A stretch of 50,822 bases of DNA from Streptococcus suis YS56 (lineage in GTDB: Bacteria; Bacillota; Bacilli; Lactobacillales; Streptococcaceae). Location of the stretch: NCBI RefSeq assembly GCF_000440115.1, contig NZ_ALMY01000003.1, positions 1-50,822 of the forward strand, written 5' to 3'. The notes below the pieces were generated by a model, which saw only the letters and a program-made list of their open reading frames with translations, did no database searches and was not told where the DNA came from. This document shows positions 26,689-34,287 of the stretch, one piece after another (position 1 is the first letter of the stretch; each line of letters begins with the position of its first letter). A program made the translations under genes and the position numbers.

Positions 26689-27158
26689 AAAATTCCTCCT
26701 AACAGATCTTCCATTTCATCACCAGTACCAACTTCTGAATCCATCGTTGCTATTCGGTTACGTGCTGAAGGTGTCAAACCAAATTGTTCACAGAATTTAA
26801 GCATGATTTTGAGGTTAGTCTGGCTGATAGAGACTTGAGGGACTTGTTGGAGATAGCCATTTGGAGTTTTGATAATGGAGCCATGCTTGGAAAGGAACTC
26901 TTCTGCCTCTTTCCAGCGAGCGTAGGCTTGGCAATATCCTGCAAATGCCGTCATGTCCATTTCGGTTAAAATTCCCATCTGTTCAAGAATTTTTCCCATC
27001 CGTTTCCACTCCTTCTTTGCATCTTCTTCAAGCCACTGTGGGCAACGTGGGGCTTTTTGTTTGGGTTTGACTTCATTCGTAGGGAGTGGTCGCTTACCCG
27101 GATTTCCCTCAAGTATTTTCATATTCGTAGGCTTTGGTTTTCGCCCCCTGATTGCCAC
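26685..27158 (-). CDS. Terminase small subunit (P27 family)
   Basis: The protein has 157 residues, beginning with the GRKPKP segment and containing NPGKRPLP and PQWLEEDAKKEWKRMG, the signature of P27-type small terminases. It recognises the packaging site and hands it to the large subunit. A Shine-Dalgarno (AAAGGAGG) lies upstream. It overlaps the large subunit by 4 bp. Confidence 0.88.
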   Translation of the reverse strand: MAIRGRKPKPTNMKILEGNPGKRPLPTNEVKPKQKAPRCPQWLEEDAKKEWKRMGKILEQMGILTEMDMTAFAGYCQAYARWKEAEEFLSKHGSIIKTPNGYLQQVPQVSISQTNLKIMLKFCEQFGLTPSARNRIATMDSEVGTGDEMEDLLGGIL

Positions 27159-27180
27159 AATCTCACCTCCTTTAGAGTAA

Positions 27181-27212
27181 GAAAAAAGAACTCAATTCGA
27201 GTTCTTTCTTAA
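27181..27212 (-). terminator. Terminator of the small-gene trio
   Basis: AAAGAACTC and GAGTTCTTT (27185-27193 and 27199-27207) form a 9-bp stem with a 5-base loop and a T-run following on the minus strand. Confidence 0.8.
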
Positions 27213-27439
27213 AGTTCATTAAAGTTATCGAGTACAGCCTGATAGACAGTTCTGTCAATGTCGTCCATGTTATCTATTTCATTCCCATATCTATATTGGT
27301 AGATATATTTTCCATCTCTCTTGATAGTCAGTATTCTAATCCAAGCACCGTCTATATTCCTTGGGTCTGTTGTGTCTTCACGGAGAAACTCACAAACGTA
27401 ATGTCTGTCTCCAACCGTTCGAGTCATAATTTCCCACAT
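27209..27439 (-). CDS. Small unknown phage protein
   Basis: The protein has 76 residues from ATG 27439, or 72 from an internal ATG with a weaker ribosome site. Mixed strands with many aromatic residues (WIRILTIKRDGKYIYQYRYGNE). No family recognised. It is the third gene of a trio with its own promoter and terminator, between the methyltransferases and the terminase. Confidence 0.5.
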   Translation of the reverse strand: MWEIMTRTVGDRHYVCEFLREDTTDPRNIDGAWIRILTIKRDGKYIYQYRYGNEIDNMDDIDRTVYQAVLDNFNEL

Positions 27440-27440
27440 C

Positions 27441-27653
27441 TCACATTACCTTTTCTACGATATCAATTCCATACAAAACATTTAGGCAACTGCCATTTTC
27501 CCACTTAACTAAGAGTGAACCAATGTCATCCACTCCAATCACAGTTCCATGTGTTCCTTTAGGAACTGGATGTGGGTCATCCATTCTAACTAATCTAACC
27601 TTAGTCCCAACAGGATAGGTTGTCTTTAGGTTATTGAAAATTTTTGCGTCCAT
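27441..27653 (-). CDS. DUF4314-like small protein
   Basis: The protein has 70 residues from the ATG at 27653, with TTGGAG upstream. A much longer open frame extends upstream but only shadows the preceding gene. The body YPVGTKVRLVRMDDPHPVP followed by GTHGTVIGVDDIGSLLVKW is a small SH3-like barrel of the DUF4314 type found in phages and mobile elements. The role is unknown. It starts 1 bp after the preceding stop. Confidence 0.65.
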   Translation of the reverse strand: MDAKIFNNLKTTYPVGTKVRLVRMDDPHPVPKGTHGTVIGVDDIGSLLVKWENGSCLNVLYGIDIVEKVM

Positions 27654-27654
27654 G

Positions 27655-27903
27655 TTATTCTCCAATCTTTTCAAATGCCCACTTAACTGCATGTCCAAAG
27701 TCTTCGAAGGTTCCTGCTTCTTGGTAAATGCGGTCAAATCTGCGTTCGAAGTTTTCAAACTCTTCAAGACTATCATCCGTTTCGTAAATCTCAACTTCTG
27801 TTCCTCTATATCCATTCGATGCAATGATGACCCAATCTTTGTAAGGAATGATGCTTGCGGTTGCTGGGTAGATTTCGTAAATTTTTTCAAGTGTTGTTGT
27901 CAT
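27655..27903 (-). CDS. Small acidic unknown protein, first of a trio
   Basis: The protein has 82 residues from the ATG at 27903, with AGGAG 9 nt upstream. An upstream ATG lies inside the promoter -10 box (TAATATG) and is rejected. It is acidic, with a C-terminal amphipathic helix (FGHAVKWAFEKIGE). No family recognised. It leads an operon with the two genes downstream. Confidence 0.6.
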   Translation of the reverse strand: MTTTLEKIYEIYPATASIIPYKDWVIIASNGYRGTEVEIYETDDSLEEFENFERRFDRIYQEAGTFEDFGHAVKWAFEKIGE

Positions 27904-27934
27904 GGATTTGTTCTCCTCTTCCTTTGTTGTGTAC

Positions 27935-27963
27935 ATATTACCTCTAAAGGAGACATATATCCA
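27935..27963 (-). promoter_or_regulatory. Shared-type promoter, copy 2
   Basis: TGGATA (27963-27958), 17 bp, TAATAT (27940-27935) on the minus strand, with AAATGAC upstream and a leader containing GTACACAACAAAGGAAGAGG downstream. It sits between the C5 methyltransferase stop and the small trio. Confidence 0.7.
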
Positions 27964-27975
27964 GTCATTTCTCGA

Positions 27976-29256
27976 TTATTTTGAAGATATTTTCGATAAT
28001 TCTTCGCTTGCTAGAATGGCACAACCAATAGCATAGACAACTGTTACCGTCACACCATTCCCAGCTTGTTTATACAGTTGGGCATCGGAGTTTACTGCTT
28101 GGGCTTTCTCGAATAAATCATCCGAAAATCCTTGTAGACGAAAACATTCTCGAGGGGTTAAACGTCTGATTTTTACAACTCGATCATTCCAAACCACAGC
28201 ACCCATTTGACCACCACAGGAGAGGTTATGGGCAATTCCCTTCCCAACTCTTGCTCGTCTCGTTGGAGAGTTGGGATAGGATAAATCTACTGAATCTCCT
28301 ACCTCTGCAACTTGATAACCTTGCTTCGTACCATTTCTGACCTTGATGCCTTCAAGAACACCATGGCGGTCTTGAGAGGTCAATGTGAACATTGGCTCAT
28401 CCTGTTCCTTGAGCCTACGCCCATTTTGACGCTTGTTGATTCGATTGGGTGTCAGAATGGGTTGAATTTCAAGAACTCCAGAGTTCATTGCAGTCCGTTT
28501 TGTAGCTCCAGCAGTATATCGTGCAGTGATACAGCGTGCCTCATCTGTCAACTTTGGTTCTGTCAAAGATTGGTCAATTAGATAAAGACCTGTCTTAGCA
28601 CCAAGTCCTCCACCCTCACCAACAAGAGTTGTGGAAATTCCACTCGGGTCGTAGACACGGTAGCTTTGCATACCACCTACAAGTTGCTTAAGATGGCTAC
28701 CGCTTTCTCCGCTGATAGGTAGTACTTTTCGTCGACCTCTGCTTCTAAGATGTCCGAGAGTGTAGATGCGTTCTCGATTTTGGGGAACTCCGTAGTCTTT
28801 TGAATTGAACACTTGCCACTCAAGGTCGTACCCTGCTTCATCCAAGATAGAGAGATAGTCGAGATAATCTCGTCCCCCGCCACTTGATAAAAGTCCCTTA
28901 ACATTTTCAAGGAGTATCCACTCGGGTTTATCTTCTTCCTCTTGGCTTTGGAGGAGGTCAACAAATGTAAAAAAGAGTCCACTTCGTTCACTGTATAGAC
29001 CTGCCCGCTTCCCTGCGATAGACACATTTTGACAAGGGCTTCCCGCAGTCCATAAATCTGCTTTTGGAAGTTGTGTTGGGTCAATGCTTGTGATGTCGTC
29101 ATGAAACCATTCTCCTTTCGTGTCATACATTGCTTCATAAGATTTTCGTGCAAACTTATCCTTTTCACAGTAACCGATACATTTGAAACCAGCTAATTCC
29201 AAATCACGACGAAAACCACCCACTCCTGCAAAGAAATCAAGAAAGGTTAGGCTCAT
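27976..29256 (-). CDS. C5-cytosine DNA methyltransferase
   Basis: The protein has 426 residues with motif I LDFFAGVGGFR, motif IV GSPCQNVS with the catalytic Cys, motif VI LLENVKG, motif VIII QNRERIY and the C-terminal motif X (YKQAGNGV). A target-recognition region lies at about 180-350. It adds a methyl group to cytosine in a specific site. No partner restriction enzyme is next to it, so it is an orphan phage methyltransferase and probably protects phage DNA from host restriction. ATGA overlap with the upstream methyltransferase indicates an operon. Confidence 0.92.
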   Translation of the reverse strand: MSLTFLDFFAGVGGFRRDLELAGFKCIGYCEKDKFARKSYEAMYDTKGEWFHDDITSIDPTQLPKADLWTAGSPCQNVSIAGKRAGLYSERSGLFFTFVDLLQSQEEEDKPEWILLENVKGLLSSGGGRDYLDYLSILDEAGYDLEWQVFNSKDYGVPQNRERIYTLGHLRSRGRRKVLPISGESGSHLKQLVGGMQSYRVYDPSGISTTLVGEGGGLGAKTGLYLIDQSLTEPKLTDEARCITARYTAGATKRTAMNSGVLEIQPILTPNRINKRQNGRRLKEQDEPMFTLTSQDRHGVLEGIKVRNGTKQGYQVAEVGDSVDLSYPNSPTRRARVGKGIAHNLSCGGQMGAVVWNDRVVKIRRLTPRECFRLQGFSDDLFEKAQAVNSDAQLYKQAGNGVTVTVVYAIGCAILASEELSKISSK

Positions 29257-30509
29257 ACCGCAACCTCCATCATTGAATAGGCTTCATCAAAGGTCAAAGT
29301 CTGTCCATCGCGCAAAACCGTCACGTTATGATTTCCTGTTGACTCTATATAACGTTTGACAATGACATCCACAAACTTCTCATCCAACTCAATGCCGTAA
29401 CAAACCCGACCAGTTTGGTCTGCGGCCATTAGGGTTGAACCAGAACCAAGGAAAGGATCCAATACCAAAGTCCCTCTCATGGATGAATTTTGAATAGGAT
29501 AGGCCATAAGAGGGATGGGTTTCATAGTTGGATGGTCTTTACTGGATTTGGGACGGTCATATTCCCAAATGGTCGTCTGTTTACGGTCACTGAACCACTG
29601 GTGTTTTCCCTTTTGTTTCCAACCAAAGAGACATGGTTCATGTTGCCACTGGTAGGGACTACGTCCGAGGACAAGTGAATTCTTCTTCCAAATGCAGCAT
29701 CCACTCAAATAAAATCCAGCATCCTTGAAAGCTTTTCTAAAGTTAAGACCTTCCGTATCCGCATGGAAAACATAGATGGAGGCATCAGCTTCCATATGTT
29801 TTTCTACCTGAGTGAACATATCAAAGAGAAACTGGTAAAAGTCACTATCAGGCATATTGTCATTGAGAATCTTTCCAGCTGTTTCTTCCACATCAACATT
29901 ATAGGGAGGGTCTGTCACAACCAAATTTGCCTTTTTATCACCTAAAAGTTGGTCATATGTTTCAGCTTTCGTAGAGTCTCCACAAATCACTCGATGCTTA
30001 CCAAGTTGCCAAATGTCCCCTCGTTTTGAGAAGGTGGGTTTCTTCAATTCCTCTTCTACATCAAAGTCATCATCTGATAGGTCTTTATCATGGACATTTG
30101 ATAGGATATCGTCAATTTCTGGTGGTTCAAAACCAGTCAGGTCGAGATTGAAATCTGACTCCTGTAAATCCAAAAGCAAGTCCGCCAAAAGCTGGTTATC
30201 CCATTGACCTGTGATTTTATTAAGGGCAATGTTTAAAGCTTTTTCATCTTCCTTGGATAAATCGACAATGACACATTTGGCAGTTTCATAGTCTAAGTCC
30301 TTCAATACAGTTAATCGTTGATGGCCACCAATAACCGTCAAATCTTTATTGACAATGATGGGGTCAACGTAGCCAAACTTGAGTAGGCTTTGCTTAATCT
30401 TTTCATACTCCTTGTCACCCTTTTTGAGTTTTTTCCGAGGATTGTAAGAGGCTGGGTGTAGTTCAGATAATCGAATCTCTCTAATTTCCATTGTTGGTTG
30501 ACTTGTCAT
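29253..30509 (-). CDS. ParB-like domain fused to a DNA methyltransferase (N6-A/N4-C)
   Basis: The protein has 418 residues from the ATG at 30509 (AAAGGAG upstream). Residues 1-100 are a ParB/sulfiredoxin-type domain (YNPRKK, VIGGHQRL). Residues about 165-400 are a beta-class amino-methyltransferase: TDPPYNV (motif IV) precedes DPFLGSGST (motif I). Such fusions are common in phages and conjugative elements. It likely modifies adenine or N4-cytosine for self-protection. It shares S-adenosylmethionine need with the C5 enzyme and MetK nearby. Confidence 0.9.
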   Translation of the reverse strand: MTSQPTMEIREIRLSELHPASYNPRKKLKKGDKEYEKIKQSLLKFGYVDPIIVNKDLTVIGGHQRLTVLKDLDYETAKCVIVDLSKEDEKALNIALNKITGQWDNQLLADLLLDLQESDFNLDLTGFEPPEIDDILSNVHDKDLSDDDFDVEEELKKPTFSKRGDIWQLGKHRVICGDSTKAETYDQLLGDKKANLVVTDPPYNVDVEETAGKILNDNMPDSDFYQFLFDMFTQVEKHMEADASIYVFHADTEGLNFRKAFKDAGFYLSGCCIWKKNSLVLGRSPYQWQHEPCLFGWKQKGKHQWFSDRKQTTIWEYDRPKSSKDHPTMKPIPLMAYPIQNSSMRGTLVLDPFLGSGSTLMAADQTGRVCYGIELDEKFVDVIVKRYIESTGNHNVTVLRDGQTLTFDEAYSMMEVAV

Positions 30510-30942
30510 TGATTTCTCCTTTATAAAAGCGTGATTGAATGTAACACGAATGGCTACAATATTTTCTATTTGGATTAGCATAAGATAAAAATGACCTGCC
30601 ACAATGTTGGCAAGTCAAATCTTCATAAGCAGTTTTTGATTTGTCGTGTTCGTCAGAATGAGTTGTCCACCAAACCTTACGACATTTATCCGAACAGAAC
30701 TTCTTTGGTCTACCTATTTTGTGAGTGTTAAGTACTTGATAACACTGAGGGCAACGAAGCCCATCATTCTGGTCGGCTTTTGCCATCTGCTTTGTCGCAG
30801 CACCATGACCAAGCAATGCTGGATTTCGTTTACAGTATTTCTTAACGGAATCTCTAGATAAACCTGTAGCCTTTCCGATGAATCCATAACCAAGACCTTC
30901 TGCGCGCATTTTCCAGATTTGTTTGCGTTGACTTTCGTCCAT
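30481..30942 (-). CDS. HTH plus double zinc-finger phage protein
   Basis: The protein has 153 residues from the ATG at 30942 (AAAGGAA upstream). An N-terminal HTH (RKQIWKMRAEGLGYGFIGKA) resembles a sigma/resolvase-type helix-turn-helix. Two treble-clef zinc fingers follow, CPQC...FCSDKC and CQHC...YCSHSC. DNA binding is likely. It overlaps the ParB-methyltransferase start by 29 bp, so it may control or accompany the methyltransferases. Confidence 0.65.
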   Translation of the reverse strand: MDESQRKQIWKMRAEGLGYGFIGKATGLSRDSVKKYCKRNPALLGHGAATKQMAKADQNDGLRCPQCYQVLNTHKIGRPKKFCSDKCRKVWWTTHSDEHDKSKTAYEDLTCQHCGRSFLSYANPNRKYCSHSCYIQSRFYKGEINDKSTNNGN

Positions 30943-31240
30943 TTGTTTTCCTTTCCAGCAAAAAAGGACTAAAAACAACTATTTTCTACATTGTTTCTAG
31001 CCTTTTTCACTATTTTATTACCAAAATGACATACTAAGGAACGCTACATCCCCACATTAGAAACACGATAACAGTGGGAAGGAACGTCAAAATGAAGCGA
31101 TTTTAATGTACCCGCTTACGAATTTTGCGAAATTGCACGTTTGAGGGGGCGTCGGTCTTAGTCTCCCAAGGATTTAGAGATTTCATCCCCCCTCCCCCAA
31201 GGGGTTAAAAATTGGATACTATTGTAACGAAACTCCAAGA
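30943..31240 (-). other. Gene-free GC-varied stretch downstream of the HNH gene; possible cos region
   Basis: About 300 bp without an ORF. It holds a C-run CCCCCCTCCCCC followed by AAGGGG (31185-31204), a GGGGGCGTCGG patch (31144-31154) and short repeats. In HNH-carrying, P27-terminase phages the cohesive-end site usually lies beside the HNH gene, which makes this stretch the best candidate. The call is inferred from position and composition only. Confidence 0.35.
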
Positions 31241-31606
31241 CTAAAATCGATACGTATACTCCACATATCGGTCAGTCGTCTTGGTCTTTCTATCATGACA
31301 AGACTTACAAAGTGCTTGCCAGTTAGATTGATTCCAAAAGAGTTCTTGGTCACCTCGGTGGGGTGAGATATGGTCAACCACTGTTGCTTTGGTTAATCGA
31401 CCTTTGACTTTGCATTGAACACAGAGTGGATGAATTTTTAAGTAACGAAGTCGTGCTTTGTTCCACTGGGCATTGTATCCTTTGGCTTTGGTTGACTTGG
31501 TATCCAGTTGGTAGTTTGCTTTATGGTTCTCACAATACTTGTGACCATCAGGTACTAGGTTAGGACAACCATTTTGTTTACAAGGTGTGCTTGGTCTTCT
31601 TGGCAT
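31241..31606 (-). CDS. HNH endonuclease
   Basis: The protein has 121 residues from the ATG at 31606 (GGAGGG upstream). N-terminal zinc pair (CKQNGCPNL, YCENH), then the HNH core: CVQCKVKGR, VVDHISPHRGD, NWQALCKSCHDRKT. Phage HNH proteins of this size work with terminase in cos cutting and are needed for packaging in HK97-like phages. Here it is about 4 kb away from the terminase genes because accessory genes intervene. Confidence 0.9.
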   Translation of the reverse strand: MPRRPSTPCKQNGCPNLVPDGHKYCENHKANYQLDTKSTKAKGYNAQWNKARLRYLKIHPLCVQCKVKGRLTKATVVDHISPHRGDQELFWNQSNWQALCKSCHDRKTKTTDRYVEYTYRF

Positions 31607-31630
31607 TTTCCCTCCAAAGAAAAAGCACAA

Positions 31631-32002
31631 TTATTCTAGGTAATTGTACTTTACTAATCTATTTATTGCCCTACAAAACAACGTCCATTCTCTTGGAAAA
31701 TTATTATCGCCCGAGCAATTGTAGGTTCTTCCATTCATGACAAATGATACATTCCACTGAGTACCATCTAAAATCTCCATCTCATTTGAATAATATTCCT
31801 TCCATTCAGACAGTTTCACACGTTTTAATTGATTTAAGAATAAAAATAATCGGAGATTGGAGATTGTTATTATCTCTGCTTCTGTCTCAGGAAATTTTTG
31901 GATACTTACCAATTTTTCTTCTACGTTAATGTCAATTGAAATCATCGGCAACATGAAACTAAAAAGTGATACGGTTATAGAGGATACTTGAGGATTGGGC
32001 AT
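31631..32002 (-). CDS. Unknown phage protein
   Basis: The protein has 123 residues from the ATG at 32002 (AAAAGGAG upstream). The N-terminal part is hydrophobic and beta-rich (SITVSLFSFMLPMISIDI) without a signal-peptide pattern; the C-terminus is aromatic. No family recognised. It lies between MetK and HNH in the same operon. Confidence 0.5.
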   Translation of the reverse strand: MPNPQVSSITVSLFSFMLPMISIDINVEEKLVSIQKFPETEAEIITISNLRLFLFLNQLKRVKLSEWKEYYSNEMEILDGTQWNVSFVMNGRTYNCSGDNNFPREWTLFCRAINRLVKYNYLE

Positions 32003-32034
32003 GCGAACACTCCTTTTCTCTCTCAATTATATCA

Positions 32035-33072
32035 CTATTTCTCCCAAGGAAGATAGGCTTTTGTGAAATGCCCAAAGCAAGTTGTCTTGGTGTAGTCTAC
32101 ATTCAAGAGATTAAGTTCCCTAATGATACCTCGAGGTGTTAAATCATACCGCTCACGAATCATTCCTTCCAGTTGTTTTGCTATGTAGCGACTGGTTCCA
32201 AAGGTTTCTACGTAAACCGACACAGGTTCTGCTACTCCAATGGCATAGGCTAATTGTACTTCACATCGTTTCGCATCCCCTTCTCTAACAATATCCTTAG
32301 CAATCTTTCGTGCCATGTATGCTGCTGAGCGGTCAACCTTGCTTGGGTCTTTTCCAGAGAAAGCACCGCCACCATGATGTGCAAAACCTCCGTAGGTATC
32401 CGCCACAATCTTACGTCCAGTCACTCCTGCATCCGCAAACGAACCACCAAGAACAAAACGTCCGGTCGGATTGACTAGAACTTTGAAATCTAGATTCTGA
32501 CGGTAACGAAGTGCTACTGACATCATAGCTTCAGTCACAATTCGTTTCACTTTGGCAAGGTCGGCTATTTCAGTATGTTGGATGGAAACTAAAAAGGTAT
32601 CAATCTGTTTCTTCTCATAGTCGTAGGATACCTGTGCTTTCGCATCCTTTCCAAGTAAGGGGTGACCAAGCGACATCAGTTTCTCAAGGACTCGGGTTGC
32701 TAGAACATAAGGAAATGGCAGGTACTCAGGTGTTTCGTCTGTCGCATAACCAAACATCATCCCTTGGTCACCAGCACCACCATTATCAACACCTTGAGCA
32801 ATATCGGAGCTTTGGAGTCCAAGTAGGTTAGTTACCCGAACATTCTTCATACCAAGTGGCTCGACAACCTGACGGACAATGTTCTCGAGATTAAAGTAAT
32901 GTCTAGTTGAAATTTCACCAGCTACCACAACTTGGTTATCCTTGATTAAAGTCTCAACTGCCACTCGACTTGATTTGTCATACTTTAGACACTCCGTCAA
33001 AATGGCATCTGAAATCTGATCACAGATTTTATCTGGGTGTCCAACTGAAACTTGTTCACTAGAAATAATCAT
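32035..33072 (-). CDS. metK: Phage S-adenosylmethionine synthetase
   Basis: The protein has 345 residues from the ATG at 33072 (GGAGGAA upstream), about 50 shorter than cellular enzymes (~395). Family signatures are intact: SVGHPDKICDQISDA, GAGDQGMMFGYA, and GGFAHHGGGAFSGKDPSKVD. It makes SAM from methionine and ATP. Being two genes away from two SAM-using DNA methyltransferases, it probably boosts SAM for phage DNA modification. The deletions relative to cellular MetK appear to be in the peripheral parts, so activity is likely. Confidence 0.9.
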   Translation of the reverse strand: MIISSEQVSVGHPDKICDQISDAILTECLKYDKSSRVAVETLIKDNQVVVAGEISTRHYFNLENIVRQVVEPLGMKNVRVTNLLGLQSSDIAQGVDNGGAGDQGMMFGYATDETPEYLPFPYVLATRVLEKLMSLGHPLLGKDAKAQVSYDYEKKQIDTFLVSIQHTEIADLAKVKRIVTEAMMSVALRYRQNLDFKVLVNPTGRFVLGGSFADAGVTGRKIVADTYGGFAHHGGGAFSGKDPSKVDRSAAYMARKIAKDIVREGDAKRCEVQLAYAIGVAEPVSVYVETFGTSRYIAKQLEGMIRERYDLTPRGIIRELNLLNVDYTKTTCFGHFTKAYLPWEK

Positions 33073-33083
33073 AATTCCTCCAC

Positions 33084-33117
33084 GCAAAAAGCCCAACCTT
33101 TATGAGGCTAGGCTTCA
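33084..33117 (-). terminator. Terminator between a small-gene unit and metK
   Basis: On the minus strand AAGCCTAGCCT and AGGTTGGGCTT (33115-33105 and 33099-33089) form an 11-bp stem with two G-U pairs and a 5-base loop, followed by TTTTTG. Confidence 0.8.
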
Positions 33118-33119
33118 CT

Positions 33120-33302
33120 TTATTTTACTGATTTTTGGCCTGCTTCGTAGGCTCTCTCCAATGCTCTTTTGATACCCCATACCGAAACATCGTAGAAGTC
33201 TAGATTGTCGCTCCAACGTTTTTCCAAGGTTTCTACAAAAAGTTCTTCTTTTGCAATTTCTGTTAAAAGGGCATTGAGTTTTTCTTGTTGATGCTTTGTC
33301 AT
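33120..33302 (-). CDS. Small helical unknown protein
   Basis: The protein has 60 residues from the ATG at 33302 (AGAGGAG upstream); the ATG in the promoter -10 is rejected. All helical, charged (LNALLTEIAKEELFVETLEK). No family recognised. It has its own promoter (shared design) and terminator, so it is a single-gene moron-like unit. Confidence 0.55.
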   Translation of the reverse strand: MTKHQQEKLNALLTEIAKEELFVETLEKRWSDNLDFYDVSVWGIKRALERAYEAGQKSVK

Positions 33303-33333
33303 GGTATTGTTCTCCTCTACTTTTGTTGTGTAC

Positions 33334-33362
33334 ATATTAACTCTAAAAAGGAGATATATCCA
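33334..33362 (-). promoter_or_regulatory. Shared-type promoter, copy 3
   Basis: TGGATA (33362-33357), 17 bp, TAATAT (33339-33334) on the minus strand, then the leader GTACACAACAAAAG followed by AGAGGAGAACAA, almost identical to the leader of copy 2. Confidence 0.7.
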
Positions 33363-33390
33363 GTCTTTTACGCATTAATTTAAAGATATT

Positions 33391-33618
33391 TTAAACAGTT
33401 AAAATTAACAAAACCGCCTCAAGAATGGCTTCACGTTCTTCTGTTTCAGGATAGATTTCCCATCCTCTGTCGTAAGAAACGATTGTTTCTTCAGCTACTT
33501 CAATATCTAACTTGAAAACACATCCAAGGTCAATTCCAACCTCTGAAGGTTGGGGACTAACCTTAGCAATGTAATTCACTTTTTGTCCTTGATAATCAAT
33601 CCGTCCTTCAGTCCACAT
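33391..33618 (-). CDS. Small unknown acidic protein
   Basis: The protein has 75 residues, ATG at 33618 with AAAGGAG upstream. Beta-strand-rich start (GRIDYQGQKVNYIAKV) and an acidic middle; no family recognised. It is the first gene after the regulator and the 11-bp array, with two promoters upstream (the array promoter and shared-type copy 4). Confidence 0.55.
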   Translation of the reverse strand: MWTEGRIDYQGQKVNYIAKVSPQPSEVGIDLGCVFKLDIEVAEETIVSYDRGWEIYPETEEREAILEAVLLILTV

Positions 33619-33647
33619 GGTTATTCTCCTTTGTTTTTTCTAGGTGC

Positions 33648-33676
33648 ATATTACCCTATCAGCCTAAGAATATCCA
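33648..33676 (-). promoter_or_regulatory. Shared-type promoter, copy 4
   Basis: TGGATA (33676-33671), 17 bp, TAATAT (33653-33648) on the minus strand, with AAATGAC upstream as in copies 1 and 2. The leader diverges more than in copies 1-3. Confidence 0.65.
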
Positions 33677-33715
33677 GTCATTTGAGGGAGATTTTTATCT
33701 TTTTTGACACTTACA

Positions 33716-33724
33716 ATTCTACCA
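33716..33724 (-). promoter_or_regulatory. Extended -10 promoter next to the 11-bp array
   Basis: The minus strand reads TGGTAGAAT at 33724-33716, an extended -10. No good -35 is present; the array begins 13 bp upstream, where an activator would replace -35 contacts. It is the likely start of middle/late minus-strand transcription. Confidence 0.55.
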
Positions 33725-33736
33725 CAAATTTTGACA

Positions 33737-33813
33737 AAGTGAGGTCAATGTTAGGTCACACTTAGTGCAGGGGGAGGTTACAGTTAGGTCAAGGGTAGGT
33801 CAGGGAGAGGTTA
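33737..33813 (-). repeat. Seven tandem 11-bp units, probable activator-binding array
   Basis: Seven units of exactly 11 bp end in AGGTCA or AGGTTA on the plus strand (unit 3 is degenerate, TTAGTGCA); on the minus strand each begins TGACCT or TAACCT. The first unit read from the regulator contains the regulator's stop codon. The constant period is about one helical turn, so bound proteins would line up on one face. It is probably the target of the adjacent DUF1492-like protein. Confidence 0.8.
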
Positions 33814-34287
33814 CTTTTCCAAAGAAAATCCCATTTTCAGATAAACTTCCCTAACATGGTCTAAGACCTTACGGCGCCAATTTCTAACAGTACTTCGGCT
33901 AATATGAAACTCTCTCATCAAGCTATCCCAATTACTATCTGTCTTAAGCATGGATTGAGCAAAATCATATAAATCTCCCTTTAGAAATTTTAAAGCCATC
34001 TCAAAATTATCAAGGTCATTAGCTAATCGGATATACCGCTGCGATAAATCTGCCAATTGTTCCTCGTTTTCCTGAATCATCTTCTCACGAAAACTCAGTG
34101 CAATCATCTCTGATCGTCGATTGGTAGGTGTACTTTTAACCCTAGGTTCATCAGATTTCTCAAAAACTAGCGAACCAATAACCTCATTTTCTGTCACTGG
34201 TTTGAAATGTTCCAAACGATACTTTAACATCTCCAAGTCACTTTTGAGTTCATTGTAATGCGTCAGTATGTACTCTACCTTATCCAT
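33811..34287 (-). CDS. DUF1492/ArpU-like transcription regulator
   Basis: The protein has 158 residues. The first 110 residues are helical; the C-terminus WDSLMREFHISRSTVRNWRRK is a sigma-region-4-like HTH. Proteins of this DUF1492/ArpU type stand at the end of the early region of streptococcal phages and control late transcription. Its stop codon runs into an 11-bp tandem array followed by a promoter, a strong hint about its target. It overlaps the SNF2 gene by 8 bp. Confidence 0.75.
   Translation of the reverse strand: MDKVEYILTHYNELKSDLEMLKYRLEHFKPVTENEVIGSLVFEKSDEPRVKSTPTNRRSEMIALSFREKMIQENEEQLADLSQRYIRLANDLDNFEMALKFLKGDLYDFAQSMLKTDSNWDSLMREFHISRSTVRNWRRKVLDHVREVYLKMGFSLEK

Noticed and set aside
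27654..27890. Upstream extension of the DUF4314-like gene to 149 residues
   Set aside because: The added 79 residues only shadow the preceding gene in another frame; a good ribosome site exists at the internal ATG 27653.
27904..27936. Start codon MYTTK for the 82-residue protein (and the same at 33335)
   Set aside because: The ATG lies in the promoter -10 (TAATATG); transcription would begin downstream of it.
33737..33813. 11-bp array as a CRISPR array
   Set aside because: There are no spacers; units are contiguous and far too short.
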